Assembly (NCBI GenBank): GCA_013180625.2
Contig: SNVD02013981.1
Location: 21,969 to 85,968, forward strand
Direction of reading: 5' to 3'
Length of the DNA stretch: 64,000 bases
Origin: Boswellia sacra
Taxonomy: Eukaryota > Streptophyta > Magnoliopsida > Sapindales > Burseraceae
Part shown: piece by piece, positions 47,401-58,144 of the stretch
How positions within the stretch are numbered: the first letter of the stretch is position 1
How the letters are laid out: every line of letters begins with the position of its first letter
Position numbers and translations under genes: made by a program
The notes under the pieces: generated by a model
Database searches by the model: none
The model's input: only the letters and a program-made list of their open reading frames with translations
Told to the model about the DNA's origin: nothing

Positions 47401-47829
47401 GTAGTTGAGCTAGCTTTCAAGTTTCATTCTTTGGAAGAGAATACATCTCTTCACTCATAGTTGTCTTCCACTGATCAACTTTAGAACATCTGACTACCTC
47501 TCTTTATAAGTATAAGGAACATCATCATCTATAATTGGAAGTGCATAGGCCACCATATCAGCAAATCGAGTAGGTCTGCGAATCTTACGTTTTGGCCTAT
47601 TAACTGTAATAGATTATTGCTGCTATTGAGTTTCCTGAGTAAAACCCTCTCCATCATCTCTCAAATCCTCCTTTGTCACAAAAGTACCATCATCTGTCTC
47701 AACAGATCTAACTGGGTTCAATGTTGTTGTTTCAAACTCCATCTGCTACTGAGTATGCTCCACTTGCTATGAAGTACCATTCACCTTTGTTTGGTTTTCT
47801 GATTTCTTCAACATTGAAGACTCATCAAA

Positions 47830-49094
47830 AGTTACATATCGATTGGATACAATCTTCCTCGAACTAGGAAACCAAAGACGATATCCTTTTACCCCGAAGC
47901 AAATCCCATGAAAATTGCTTTCTTGGCTCTAGGATCCAGCTTAGATTCTTTTACATGATAATATGCAATGGAACCAAAAACATGTAAAGAATCATAATCA
48001 GAAATAAGTTGTCTAAACCATACCTCCAATGGAGTTCTATCACTAATAGTAGCTGAAGGTAGATGATTAATGAGATGACACGCATAAGTCACAATCTCAG
48101 CCTAAATTCCTTGCCCAACCTAGCATTAGATAACATACATCGAACTTTCTCTAGCAATGTCCGGTTTATAAGTTGTACCACCCCATTATGTTGTGGTGTA
48201 ACTCTAACAGTAAAATGACGTACAATACCTTCATATTGACATAATTTCAAAAACTGATCATTGTAATACTCATCGCCATTATCTAAGTAAGATGCTTGAT
48301 CTTCTTGTCAATTTGTGTCTCAATCATCTTTTTTCACTTAAGGAAAGCACTAAGTATATCATCTTTTGATTTCAAGTAGTACACTCAAGTTCTTCTGGAA
48401 AAGTCATCAACAAAAGTAACAAAGTAGTTCCTACCTCCCATCGATGTTGTTTTGGCAGGTCCTCACACATCTGAGTGAACATAATCAAGAATACCCTTGA
48501 TATTATGAATAGCGGTGCCAAATTTCACTCTCTTATACTTTCCCAGAATACAATGCTCACAAAAATCTAGCTTGCAGGTTTTTGCACCTTTTAAAAAGCC
48601 TTGTTTCACCAAACTAAATAAGGCTTTCTCACCTACATGTCCCAATCGTTTATGTGACAGTCTAGTGATATCTGAACTTGAATCGTTATCAGAAATCATT
48701 GCCGTTGATCCAATAACTGTACTATCATTATAGTAATACAAGTTGTTCTTCCTAGTGTCTTTCAATACCACAAGAGCGCCTGAAGTGACCTTCAGAATAC
48801 CATATCGAATAGATACTGCATAACCTTTAGATTCTAAGGCTCCCAAAGAGATGAGATTCTTTTTCAACTTTGGTACATACTGAACATCTATCAGAACTCT
48901 AGTCAGTCCATCATGATTCGTCAATCGGATCGAATCTATCCCAACAGTATTGTAAATATCATCTTTGCCCATTTACATAATTCCACCATCAAGCTCTTCA
49001 AAATTAAAGAAGCATTCTTTACATGGACACATATGATAAGTACAACTCGAATTCATAATCCACTCATCAAAACCAAAAGTGGATAGGTGACCAA
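47830..49094 (-). pseudogene. Copia protease and integrase
   Basis: From the right: DEWIMNSSCTYHM, where the usual DSGCTYHM has become NSS, so the protease Asp is lost; VLIDVQYVPKLKKNLISLG; the pre-integrase part RLSHKRLGHVGEKALFSLVK and CEHCILGKYKRVKF (zinc-binding H/C residues) up to LDYVHSDV (48463). The integrase core follows with several stops and frame changes (48460-48100: NYFVTFVDDFSRR and VYYLKSKDD readable). Its C-terminal part is open at 48092-47889 (CHLINHLPSATISDRTPLEV, HVFGSIAYYHV). Confidence 0.85.
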
Positions 49095-49935
49095 CTAGAC
49101 TGAATCATTATCATTCTCACGCTCAACAACACATACATCAGAAACAGCCTTGCCTTTATCTTTCGTTTTCAACCTAGGGCAATCTTTCTTCCAATGTCCT
49201 TTGTTACAACAAAAGGCACATTCATCTTTTCCTAGTCTACCCCTCAACCAAGATTTTTCCATTTTTCCTGATTTTCTACTTTGACTACGCTCTCTCACTG
49301 TTAATGCATCTACTAACTCATCCTAATGTTTTCTTTGGTCTTTCTTACGAATTTCATTAATTCAACAAAGCATAATAAACTTCTTCAAAATATAGTTTAT
49401 CTTTCCCATGATAAGAGTAATGCACAAATGATCTAATTCATCCGAAAGTGAGCCAATCAATAGCATAGCCTTGCGTTCATCTTTGAAGTTTCATCTAGGT
49501 TTAAAAAATCAGTAATTAACTTATTAAACTCATCAATATGAGAACCGATGCTCGTACCTAGTTTCAACTGAAGACGGAGCAATCTCTTTAATAGATACAG
49601 CCGATTCTCATTGCTTTTCTTCATATATTTGTTTTTCAGTGCCTTCCATAGTTTGCTTGCAAATGTCTCTTTTGTGAATGGATACTTCTGTTCTCTGTAC
49701 AGAGAAGAGCGAATCAACCCATAAGCTTTTATATTAAGCCTGTCCCAATCTCTTGCACTGATATCTTCTGGTTTTGTTTCTTCTAGAACAATATCCAAAT
49801 CTTCCTGATACAACTCGTCCAACATTCTCACTCTGCTAAAAGCCAAAATTATTTTTACCATCAAATTTTTTAACATCTAGTTTTGCATTTTGTCACAGTC
49901 ATTGTCTTCTCCGGTACAGTTGACGATGATGCCAT
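49095..49935 (-). pseudogene. Copia gag with zinc knuckle
   Basis: ATG at 49935 (MASSSTVPEKTMTVTKCK), an early 1-nt slip, then a long frame 49876-49457 (LDELYQEDLDIVLEETKPED, LWKALKNKYMKKSNENRLYL, GTSIGSHIDEFNKLITDFLN) typical of copia gag (UBN2-type). After a gap with indels the zinc knuckle CAFCCNKGHWKKDC (C-x2-C-x4-H-x4-C) is intact in 49298-49095, followed by a Lys-rich stretch. Confidence 0.88.
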
Positions 49936-50086
49936 TACTACCTCTCACAAATAAGCTTGATACACAAATCACCAATAACCAAGCTCCAACAAACTATTAT
50001 ATTCAATAACTAGCAATCCAAAATAAATAGCCTAGAGTAGTAGTAAGTACTAGAATAGATATAGTCACTCACTATTCAAAACCTTA

Positions 50087-50099
50087 GGCTCTAATACCA
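50087..50099 (-). promoter_or_regulatory. Copia primer binding site (initiator Met tRNA)
   Basis: Minus strand TGGTATTAGAGCC next to the 5' LTR. It matches the complement of the plant initiator tRNA-Met 3' end except for one base. Confidence 0.85.
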
Positions 50100-50101
50100 A
50101 T

Positions 50102-50640
50102 TGTTGCGATAGCGGAAGTGACACCACAAAACAACCAAATGCACTACCTCAAACTATGCCAGATAATTGAATATAATAGCAACTAAGTAGGCAATCAATC
50201 AACCAACAATACAAAATAGAGAGAACACCAAGATTTAATAAGGTTCGATGTTGTTACTTATGTCATCGGGTGCCGCCTGAAAAACTTTCACTATCTTCAA
50301 AGAGAATTACAAACTTTTGGGCCACAATACAAATATCACAACTATTAGGTCAAACAAAAAATACGTAAATAGTTGGGCTGAATTGTAATTACCCAAACAA
50401 TTGGGCAATACTACAAATACCCAAAACCAAATATTAAAAAAAGCAAATATCACAAACTTTAAGGTCCTTAATGAGAGACCCTTAAACTATGTGGTCTTAT
50501 ATGTGAGACCTTACAAATGTGGGAGGTGAAGAGGATTTTTAATGGGATACATAAATGAGAAGACTTGCCTACACAATGACTCTCACTCAATGTGGGATCC
50601 TTACACACACATAAATGGCTAAAGAGCCAAAACTCCTACA
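50102..50640 (-). repeat. Copia 5' LTR (right side), lacking the TATA segment
   Basis: 539 bp, collinear with 27666-28229. A ~26 bp stretch present at about 28129-28154 of the other LTR, including the TATA-like box, is missing at about 50568. Confidence 0.92.
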
Positions 50641-50939
50641 CTCTATTGGTTGGTTTTGTCACGTCCAACCCTAATAACAAACTTTTTACCAAAGTTCTAA
50701 ACAAGGGTGATGTGTTCGTTTTCCCCATTGGTCTCATTCACTTCCAATTCAACATTGGAAAAACGAATGTTGTCGCCATTGTAGCTTTAAGCAACCAGAA
50801 CCCTAGGGTCATTACAATAGCTAATGCTGTATTCGGATCAGATCCTGCCATTAATCCCAATTTCCTTGCCAGGGCTTTCTAGTTGGAAGTAAATGTGGTC
50901 AAATCTCTCCAAACAAAGTTCTGGGCTAATAGCAATTAG

Positions 50940-51676
50940 AGAAATGCTGTTGAATGGATTATTTACTTAAATGAAGTCCTGCATTGATGTAATTAAAGAG
51001 ATTGCATATGGATATGTACCTCGATTCCTGCCTATGTTTCTTTTTGGTTCAAGTAATATTTTAGTTTCTAGCTTTTATTTTGCTTAAAATGATTGGCAAT
51101 TAGAGGTTTCCATATTTCATTTTGTTCCACCAGTAAAATTAGTTTTGAAAACTTAATTTAAGGTAAAATTTTGAAATTAAATTGTCATTTTGAGATAATA
51201 TATTAACATATTGATGTTTTCGTAAATCATTTTTTGATAGACGTTAAAGAGTTTGGTTGCGTTTTCTAAATTTATTCATAAATTTTTATATCCTAAATAA
51301 TATGTATTCAATAAATGATTACCAAATATATGGTTTGTTGATGTAATGAACAATATGTAATAGTCTTAAAATCATTGTATTTAGAATTTTGGGTTAAATT
51401 TTTTGGGATATATATCACTACTCTATGTAACTTAACGATTCAAACAATATTTTAGTAAGAGCACTAATATATATACTTTTTCCAAAATTCCTATCAAAAT
51501 CATGCATCACAAAGACATGATATATATGAATTTAAGACTATCACATCTTTTTTACATCAACAAACAATTCTCTTAGCAATCATTTTTTAAGTACATATGA
51601 GATTCAAGTTTTAGGATAGAATTTGGGATAAATATATTTTCTATTTTAGTAATGAGGAATGCTACACAACCTAATT
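50940..51676. other. Intergenic downstream of GLP3
   Basis: GLP3 3' flank and AT-rich sequence. No gene seen. Confidence 0.5.
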
Positions 51677-52585
51677 CACTACAAGAAAAACAATTTTTTG
51701 CAACAAAGTTTTTTGCGACGAAATCAAATTCGTCGCAAAAAGTGGCCTTTTGTGACAAAATTATTATTTCATTGCAAAAGCTAGCGTTTAAAAAACATGA
51801 TATTTTGCGAGAAATTTTTCGTCGCAAAATAAAACCTTTAGCGATGAATATTCATTTCCTCGCTAAAAAATCGAGTGACTAATTAGAGAAGAATTTTTTG
51901 TGACGAGATAAAACCTATTACGACAAAATTTTCGTCGCAAAACGTATTACACAAAGATGGGATTTTGTGACAAAAATTTTGTAGCAACATGAACATTTTT
52001 TGCGACAAAATTACATTTCTAGCAAAAAAAGGCCTTTTGCGAGAAAAAATTTCTCGCGAAAAGCCCTACTAACTTATTACATAAATGTGGCAATATTGGA
52101 CATTTTGCGACGAAAATCAAGAATCCTCACAAAATGACACCTTCTGCGAGAAAAAACTTCTCGCAAAAAAGTGACCTTTTGCAAGGAAAAATTCCTCGCG
52201 AAAAGCCCTTCTAACTTATTATGCACACGTGGCAATACTGGACATTTTGAGACGAAAATCAAGATTCCTTGCAAAATGACACTTTTTGGGAGAAAAAATT
52301 TCTTGCAAAAATGTGATATTTTACGAGAAAAAATTCTTCGCGAAAAGCCTTTCTAACTTATTATGCACACATGACAATATTGGACATTTTGCGACAAAAG
52401 TATGATTCATCGCAAAATGAAACCTTTTGCGAGAAAAAATTTCTTGCGAAAAGTCTTTTACGGATTTTACCTTTTTGGGACAAAATTACATTCCTCAAGA
52501 AAGACAATTTTTTGTGACAAAATTGGTGTCCTCACAAAAAGTTACCTTTCGCGAGAAAAATTTTGTCGCAAAAAGTCATTTTTTT
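51677..52585. mobile_element. CACTA-type end fragment (third subterminal family)
   Basis: Starts CACTACAAGAAAAACAA, a typical CACTA terminus, followed by about 0.9 kb of TTTGCGACGAAA/TCGTCGCAAAA and TTTTGCGAGAAAAA/CTCGCGAAAAG words, many in facing pairs. I found no matching TTCTTGTAGTG right end before 54.8 kb, so it is truncated or its other end is outside. Open frames inside are repeat by-products. Confidence 0.75.
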
Positions 52586-53046
52586 AAAATGATAACTTAA
52601 TAACTTTTCTCTTTGCTTTTCGTCTCTTTGTTTGTGTCCATGTAATATATAAGTCTTTGTTTGGAGAATGATAAAAAGAAAAGAATAAAGAAAGTATTAA
52701 AAATTTAATTTATTTTAGGTAAATTTGAGAATTTTTAAATATAGTAGGGTCATTTGGATATGCATATAAATTTTTATCAAAAAAAAAAACCCTTTGTGGT
52801 TCCATCTATGCTCTGAAATGTGAAAAATTATTGAAATATTCTAAATTTAGTGTTTATAAAAGAGATAAATAATTAAAATAAACTATATATATATGTATAA
52901 AACATGAATCATTAATAATTTAATAAGCATAAAATTTATTGCTAATTCTTTATATATAATCTAATTTATGTGTGATTTATAAATGTCTAACACAATTATG
53001 ATAAACTTATTATTATGACTACTTTTCAATTGATGAAAATGAGATT

Positions 53047-53340
53047 TAGGGGTGGGAATTTTTGACACGACCCGCGAATCTGACACGACACAACATGTAA
53101 ATTAGTGGGTTTGGGTTTGTCTTAATCGTGTTTGAGTCGTGTTTGGGTTGAGATTTTTCAACTTGTTTAATAATTGGGTCGTGTTCGGGTTGAGGGTCTA
53201 AACCCGTGGATGACACGACTCGTTTAATGACACAAACGCGTTTAATGACACGAACCCCTATAGTGACACGAACTCGTTTAATGACACGAATCCGTATAAT
53301 GATACAAACCTGTATAATGACCCGTATAACATGAATTACA
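53047..53340. mobile_element. Truncated hAT-like end with 18 bp tandem repeats
   Basis: Begins TAGGGGTGGGAATTTTTG, a hAT-type terminus, then ACACGACCCGCG text. From about 53213 to 53335 come roughly seven ~18 bp units of ATGACACGAACTCGTTTA type. No right terminus was found. Confidence 0.55.
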
Positions 53341-53426
53341 AACACAAATAAAGAATTAATTTAAATTTTAAACTATCAAAAAAAGGTAAAAAAGAAGTGA
53401 AGACTGTACACGGAAAACCTAAAAGG

Positions 53427-54211
53427 AAAATTGAAAAAATGGACACATGGTAGTGCTCATCATATGGTGCCTTCAGGGTGAAGGATAGTCCAAATTCACT
53501 TACCATTTGCTCCAACTTACAAATACAAGGCCATTATAGTTAAATATGATGCAAAAAGGCAAAAAAATAAAGCTAAAACAAGCAACCTGCCAAAACGCTC
53601 GACAAAACTGGACTCGCTCGATAGAGCTTGACAACATAAACTAACAAAACTCTTGTCGGATACCTCCAATCGACTATACGACTTTGTCGGATGTCGGATT
53701 ATTCAAGTGTTGAATGCATCATCCGACACTTGACACAAGCTTTCATCACGACATGTCAAGTGTCGGATATATGGTTCGAGACATCTATATGTCGGTTTCC
53801 ACGTATCCGACACTCGACATGTTGGATGAAATCTAGTGTCGAGTGTCGGATGATGCATCCGACACTTGATGTCTTCGAAAATAGACTGATATCGAGTGTC
53901 AGTTGTGAATCCGACACGACTTGACAAAACTCGACATGTAAGTCTCGAGTGTCGAGTGTCAAAAATAGAGTAATTGTGTCCATTTTTTCAATTTTTCACG
54001 TATATATATCGGTTTTCACGTATCCGACACTCGATATGTCGGATGAAAGCTAGTGTTGAGCGACATATCGAGTGTCGGATCTGACACTCGATGTCTTCAA
54101 AAATAGATTGATATCGAGTGTCGGTTGTGAATCCGACACGACTCGACATGTAAGTATCGAGTGTTGAGTGTTGAAAATAGAGTAATTGTGTCCATTTTTT
54201 CAATTTTTCTA
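53427..54211. mobile_element. Inverted-repeat element rich in GTGTCGGAT palindromes
   Basis: ATTGAAAAAATGGACACA at 53430-53447 is matched in inverse at 53976-53993 and again at 54188-54205 (TGTCCATTTTTTCAAT). The right inverse copy ends a 212 bp segment that is duplicated in tandem (about 53785-53996 and 53997-54208). The segment is filled with CGAGTGTCGGAT/ATCCGACACTCG words. No coding potential. Class unknown. Confidence 0.55.
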
Positions 54212-54449
54212 AACCGTAATTGTGTCAAAACATATTGAGATTGAAAAAAGGCTCAACTTGTAAAAATCTAAATTTTTAATGTTTAATTATATGTCAAATA
54301 AACATAAATAATAAATTAATTAATAATCATGTAACGTTGCATATAATTATCTTTTTTATTTTTTATTTTTTTGTTATAGCATATAAAGCAATTGTGGATA
54401 AGTTTGGTCTCGTAGCCTCCTTAATTCGAGCAATTAAGCCCGAGGGGTG

Positions 54450-54760
54450 CCTTAACACCTAATACCCTAAGACCAACTGGTTTGGGAGCTATTGGCCCAA
54501 AGCTCGCTAGATGGATTAAGGAGAAAGCTTTATGGGATTGAACATTGCACTATCCATAAGTTTCTAAGCAAAAATAAAGCATCGGCAACCCGAGTCGTTA
54601 AGCTCGTAGGGGTCTTAACACCTAATGCCCTAAGGCCAACTGGTCTAGGAGCCATTAGCCTAAGGCTCGCTACATGGATTAAAGATGCATTCTTTCAAAA
54701 AAAAAACATATATATATATAAAATAAATGAATGCCCCCTACCTAAAGTTGTTAGCCTTAA
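54450..54760. repeat. Direct repeat with A-rich tail
   Basis: A ~73 bp block, CTTAACACCTAATACCCTAAG...GCTCGCTAGATGGATTAA, at about 54450-54523 recurs at 54612-54685 with scattered changes, followed by TTCTTTCAAAAAAAAAACATATATATATA. The A-rich end suggests a retroposed copy, but I see no clear tRNA-type promoter boxes. Confidence 0.45.
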
Positions 54761-54779
54761 CAAATATTAGAACCGATAT

Positions 54780-54873
54780 GACTTCTTTCTAATAAGCCCC
54801 ATAGTCATGTGTTGACTGAGCACAAAAAGGAGGTTTATTGATATCTTGACTGAAGGGTACATGAGTCATATAA

Positions 54874-54912
<39 letters not shown>

Positions 54913-55048
54913 TGGTTGATAGTTTGTTTATTTGGATAAAATCAAGGAGAGTGCAATAATGACCACCTTGGATGTAAACTTCTATAAATCACTTCTAAAT
55001 AATAACGCTTTAATTGCTAGGGACTAGCAATAAGCTAGTTGGGGGGTG
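54780..55048 (+). other. 3' internal fragment and PPT of an E2-family element
   Basis: It ends GGGACTAGCAATAAGCTAG then TTGGGGGGTG directly against the LTR at 55049, that is, a polypurine tract preceding a 3' LTR. An (AAT)n microsatellite lies at 54874-54912. So the LTR at 55049 has internal-type sequence on its left as well as on its right. Confidence 0.65.
54874..54912. repeat. (AAT)n microsatellite
   Basis: About 13 AAT units. Confidence 0.95.
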
Positions 55049-56573
55049 TGATGAACACTTAAATATGCATGTTTAATATGAGTTTAGTTCATCATATTGC
55101 ATTAATAGTGTCATTAAATTCCTCAACTTAAGCATATTTGTAGCATTTGCATCTTTGGAATTAATTTCTCTTAATTTTGGTTTTGTTACAGGTTCGGTAA
55201 AATGGGCATAACTCTCTATTATAGATCAGAATGGTACAATTCTTAATGTTTTGGAAAGCTGATTTAATTGTCTACAAGATTGCATTTCACAAGCATCATC
55301 AAATTCGGGCTCTTAATGGACCAAAATTGGGCTTGAAGTGAACCCATCTACAGTCTCGGCCCAGTCTGACCAGGCCTCAGTATTTGGACCGTATCTCTCA
55401 AAATACGTATCCAAATTGTGCAAATCAATATGTTCTAGAAAGCTGAGAGAAATATCTACAAATTTTATGAAGACATGTGTTAAAATTCACAACATTACGA
55501 TGTCAAAATTGATGGTCAAAGTCGGTGCCTAATGATCCCAATTGTCAAAGATATTTACAACTAATAGTTGACAATTATGCCCTTGTAATTTGACAAGTTT
55601 GCCCCTGGATGTATCTATAAATAGAGGTGCCTTGTGACCCATTAGGGCATCTTGGCCTTGGCTAGAACATTTTGGCTTTGGCTAGGATCTTGTATTGTGT
55701 TTTGTGTGTTTATGTTGTTAATGAATTTCCTTTTTCTTACATTTTATTTTCTTTCTATTATAATGTTCTTCTAATTTCTCTTTTGCTAAGGTGAAGGGTG
55801 AAACCCTTGATATGAGAATAAGGATTCTCTAACCCTTAATATGTGCTTAATACTCTTAATCTTATAATGTTTATTCAATATGATTTATATTTAATTTCTT
55901 AATCAATCTTGACACCACTCGTAAAGTGGAGGTCTTGATCCATTGTCGACAATCCTTGGCACATCAAATGCTTGGATCCTTTCTAGATGATGTATGGTTT
56001 TTCCTTACCGACACGAATCTAGTTAGGAACCTTGATTTGTTGTAGACATATGATGATTGGCACATTGGATGCTTGACCCCATTTACAAGAAGTGGTATAA
56101 ATATTGGTAATGAAACAAATATAATTCATATAACTAAAATGGGTTAATTATCCTTATTTGAAATATCAAGGGCGGATCCCCTGACCTTAGCCTTCATTGT
56201 TATTGTGTTAATTACTCTTGTACTTTAATTATTCTATTGTTTATGAACTTTTTATTTTATTTACTATGGTAGGTTCTACCACCTTATGAAATTATTCTTT
56301 AATTTACTATGGTTGGTTATACCACCTATTTCCATGGATGGTTTTACCTCCTCTTGCTTATTGTTTTATATTTGAATGGTCGGTAATACCACCTACCATC
56401 TTACATACTTGTTGATATTATCATGTCACCTCTTTGAATCATCCATATCACATTTGTTTAGCTTATATTTTGTAACGCTTAAATTCCCTTCCTCGTGATC
56501 GACCTCGGTCTCACCAGGTTTTATTACTTCGACACTCCTATACTTGGGAGACAATCCTTTTTCGGATGTGTCA
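55049..56573 (+). repeat. E2 LTR
   Basis: TGATGAACACTTAAATATG...GGATGTGTCA, 1525 bp. It is the same family as the solo LTR at 37907-39275. A TATA-like TCTATAAATAGAGG lies near 55614, ahead of a probable leader. Confidence 0.92.
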
Positions 56574-56579
56574 AGTTTT

Positions 56580-56596
56580 TGGCGCCGTTGCCGGGG
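56580..56596 (+). promoter_or_regulatory. E2 primer binding site (tRNA-Asp)
   Basis: TGGCGCCGTTGCCGGGG is a perfect complement of the plant tRNA-Asp 3' end, 6 bp after the LTR. Confidence 0.9.
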
Positions 56597-56625
56597 AAGG
56601 TAAAAATTGGCGTGCAAAATTGTAA

Positions 56626-58144
56626 GTGTTCTCTTTTCTCATCTTAGATCTAAATTTTTTATTTTTTGTGTTCATCTTTTGCTCTCTTTTCTTCTCTCTT
56701 TCTTGCATGAAAATTTGGTCACGAACATCTAGTGGTAGACTTGTTAGAAAAACATCATCTTCCTTAGAAAACATGGCCAACAATCATGAGGAAATATTCA
56801 CGGATGAAGGGGACAACCGTTCGCAACAAAATGATCAAAACCAACGAAGAACCCTCGGAAACTACATGAATCCGGTAAGGACTAGTGCACCATCTTGTGT
56901 AGTTTCTCCTCCAGATTCAATCCATTTCAATTTCAAACCAAGTTTTGTTCGACTTCTACCCACTTTTCATGGCCTTGACATGGAGAACCCATATTCGCAC
57001 TTGAAAACTCTTTGAAGAGGTATGTAACTCCTACACTGACCCAAATTGTAGCATAAACACCATTAGATTAAAGCTTTTTCCTTTTTTCTTTAAAAGATAA
57101 AGCTAGAAATGGCTACAAAATTTGAGGTCGAATTCCATCAGTTCATGGGATGAGATGAAACAACAATTTTTTGAAAAATTTTTTCCTACCCATAGAACAA
57201 ATTCTCTTAAAAGACAAATTTCTGATTTCTCTCAAAAACAAGGGGAAACCCTTTACCAATGTTGGGATAGGTATAATGAACTACTTAATACCTGTCCTCA
57301 CCATGGGTTTGAAACTTGGAGAATAGTTGCACACTTCTATGAAGGGTTAACACCTCAAGATAGGCAACTAGTAGAATTAATGTGTAGAGGAGAATTTAAA
57401 GAAAAAGACCCTGAGGAAGCACTTGACTTCCTAGATTCCTTGGCAGAAAAGGCACAAAATTGGGACACTGCTGGCACCTATGAGGTACCAAGCAAGGCCC
57501 AAACCTCGTCATCCAATAGAGGTATTTACAACCTTAGGGAAGACCATGACCTTCAAGCCAAATATGCATCCCTAGCTAGAAAATTCGAGGCTTTAGAGAT
57601 GAAAAAGAGTGGTCAATTGAAATCTATTCAATAAAATGTCTGTAACATCTGTGATGACAATGACCATTCTACTGATAATTGTCCAACTTTGCCTGCCTTT
57701 AGGGAATGTCTCCATGAAGAAGCCAATGCCTTGAACACTTTCAAAAGGCCAAATCACAATCCATATTCACAAACCTACAATCCTGGTTGGAGAAATCATC
57801 CAAAATTTAGCTGGAAAAATGATAATCATGCACAATCTTCACAAGTCCCTTTTCAAACACGACAAAATTTTCAAAATTCTCATGATCATGCATATGCTCC
57901 TCCTCTTAGGAATGACTTGGAAGAAACATTGCATTCATTCATTACAAAGCAAGAGACTTTCAATAGTCAAACTGCTCAAACACTAGCAAATTTGTCAGAA
58001 CTCTTGCAAAATTTGCATCTACATGTAGCATCCAAGAGAAAGGAAAATTTCCTTCTCAAACATTGCAAAACCCCAAAGATCAATCTAACTCAAATGGAGG
58101 GAATTCAAATAACCATTATTTTGACCAAGCCAAGTCAGTCATGA
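56626..58144 (+). pseudogene. E2 gag
   Basis: Probable start MANNHEEIFTDEGDN at 56773. Frame one ends at 57015 after a 1-nt slip. Then SSWDEMKQQFFEKFFPTHRT, ETLYQCWDRYNELLNTCPHH and AHFYEGLTPQDRQLVELMC (57122-57634), the usual Athila gag core. After TAA at 57632-57634 comes the zinc knuckle CNICDDNDHSTDNC at 57641-57682 (C-x2-C-x4-H-x4-C, all ligands present), then SQTYNPGWRNHPKFSW. The frame changes near 58100 into the protease frame. Confidence 0.88.

Larger units (their letters stand above)
27666..50640 (-). mobile_element. Ty1/copia element in GLP3 exon 2, itself hosting nested elements
   Basis: LTRs lie at 27666-28229 and 50102-50640. The perfect duplication CTCTA flanks it (27661-27665 and 50641-50645). 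Genes read on the minus strand from the right: PBS, gag with zinc knuckle, protease, integrase, RT, RNase H. A CACTA transposon (28897-46591) splits the RNase H region from the RT. Removing the CACTA leaves a copia element of about 5.3 kb, the usual size. All domains carry stops or indels and several catalytic residues are gone. Confidence 0.95.
17815..50939 (+). pseudogene. Germin-like protein pseudogene GLP3, split by two retrotransposons
   Basis: Exon 1 starts at 17815 with a signal peptide (MKGSLLAFAFLDLASS...) and SPLQDFCVALNDPV. The Athila-like element E1 interrupts it at 17928/27157, and the exon ends HG-G at 27165. The intron runs 27166-27411, with microsatellites. Exon 2 starts at 27412 (VFVNGKFLKDLKLAQVED). 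It is interrupted after GGTL by the copia element at 27665/50641 and resumes with [14 protein letters not shown]. It continues through the second cupin box ([10 protein letters not shown]) to NSN and the original stop at 50937-50939. First His box: YTHPYVTE, the first of the usual HxH histidines having become Tyr. TAG at 50880-50882 replaces the Gln after ARAF. Apart from the insertions the frame is almost unbroken. These two pieces are one gene, not two copies. Confidence 0.9.

Noticed and set aside
50592..50882. A separate fourth germin-like gene
   Set aside because: The CTCTA duplication and the exact reading-frame join show it is the 3' half of GLP3 exon 2, cut off by the copia element.
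53691..54203. Several open frames of 71-77 codons on both strands
   Set aside because: They follow the GTGTCGGAT repeat in the DNA and are not conserved proteins.
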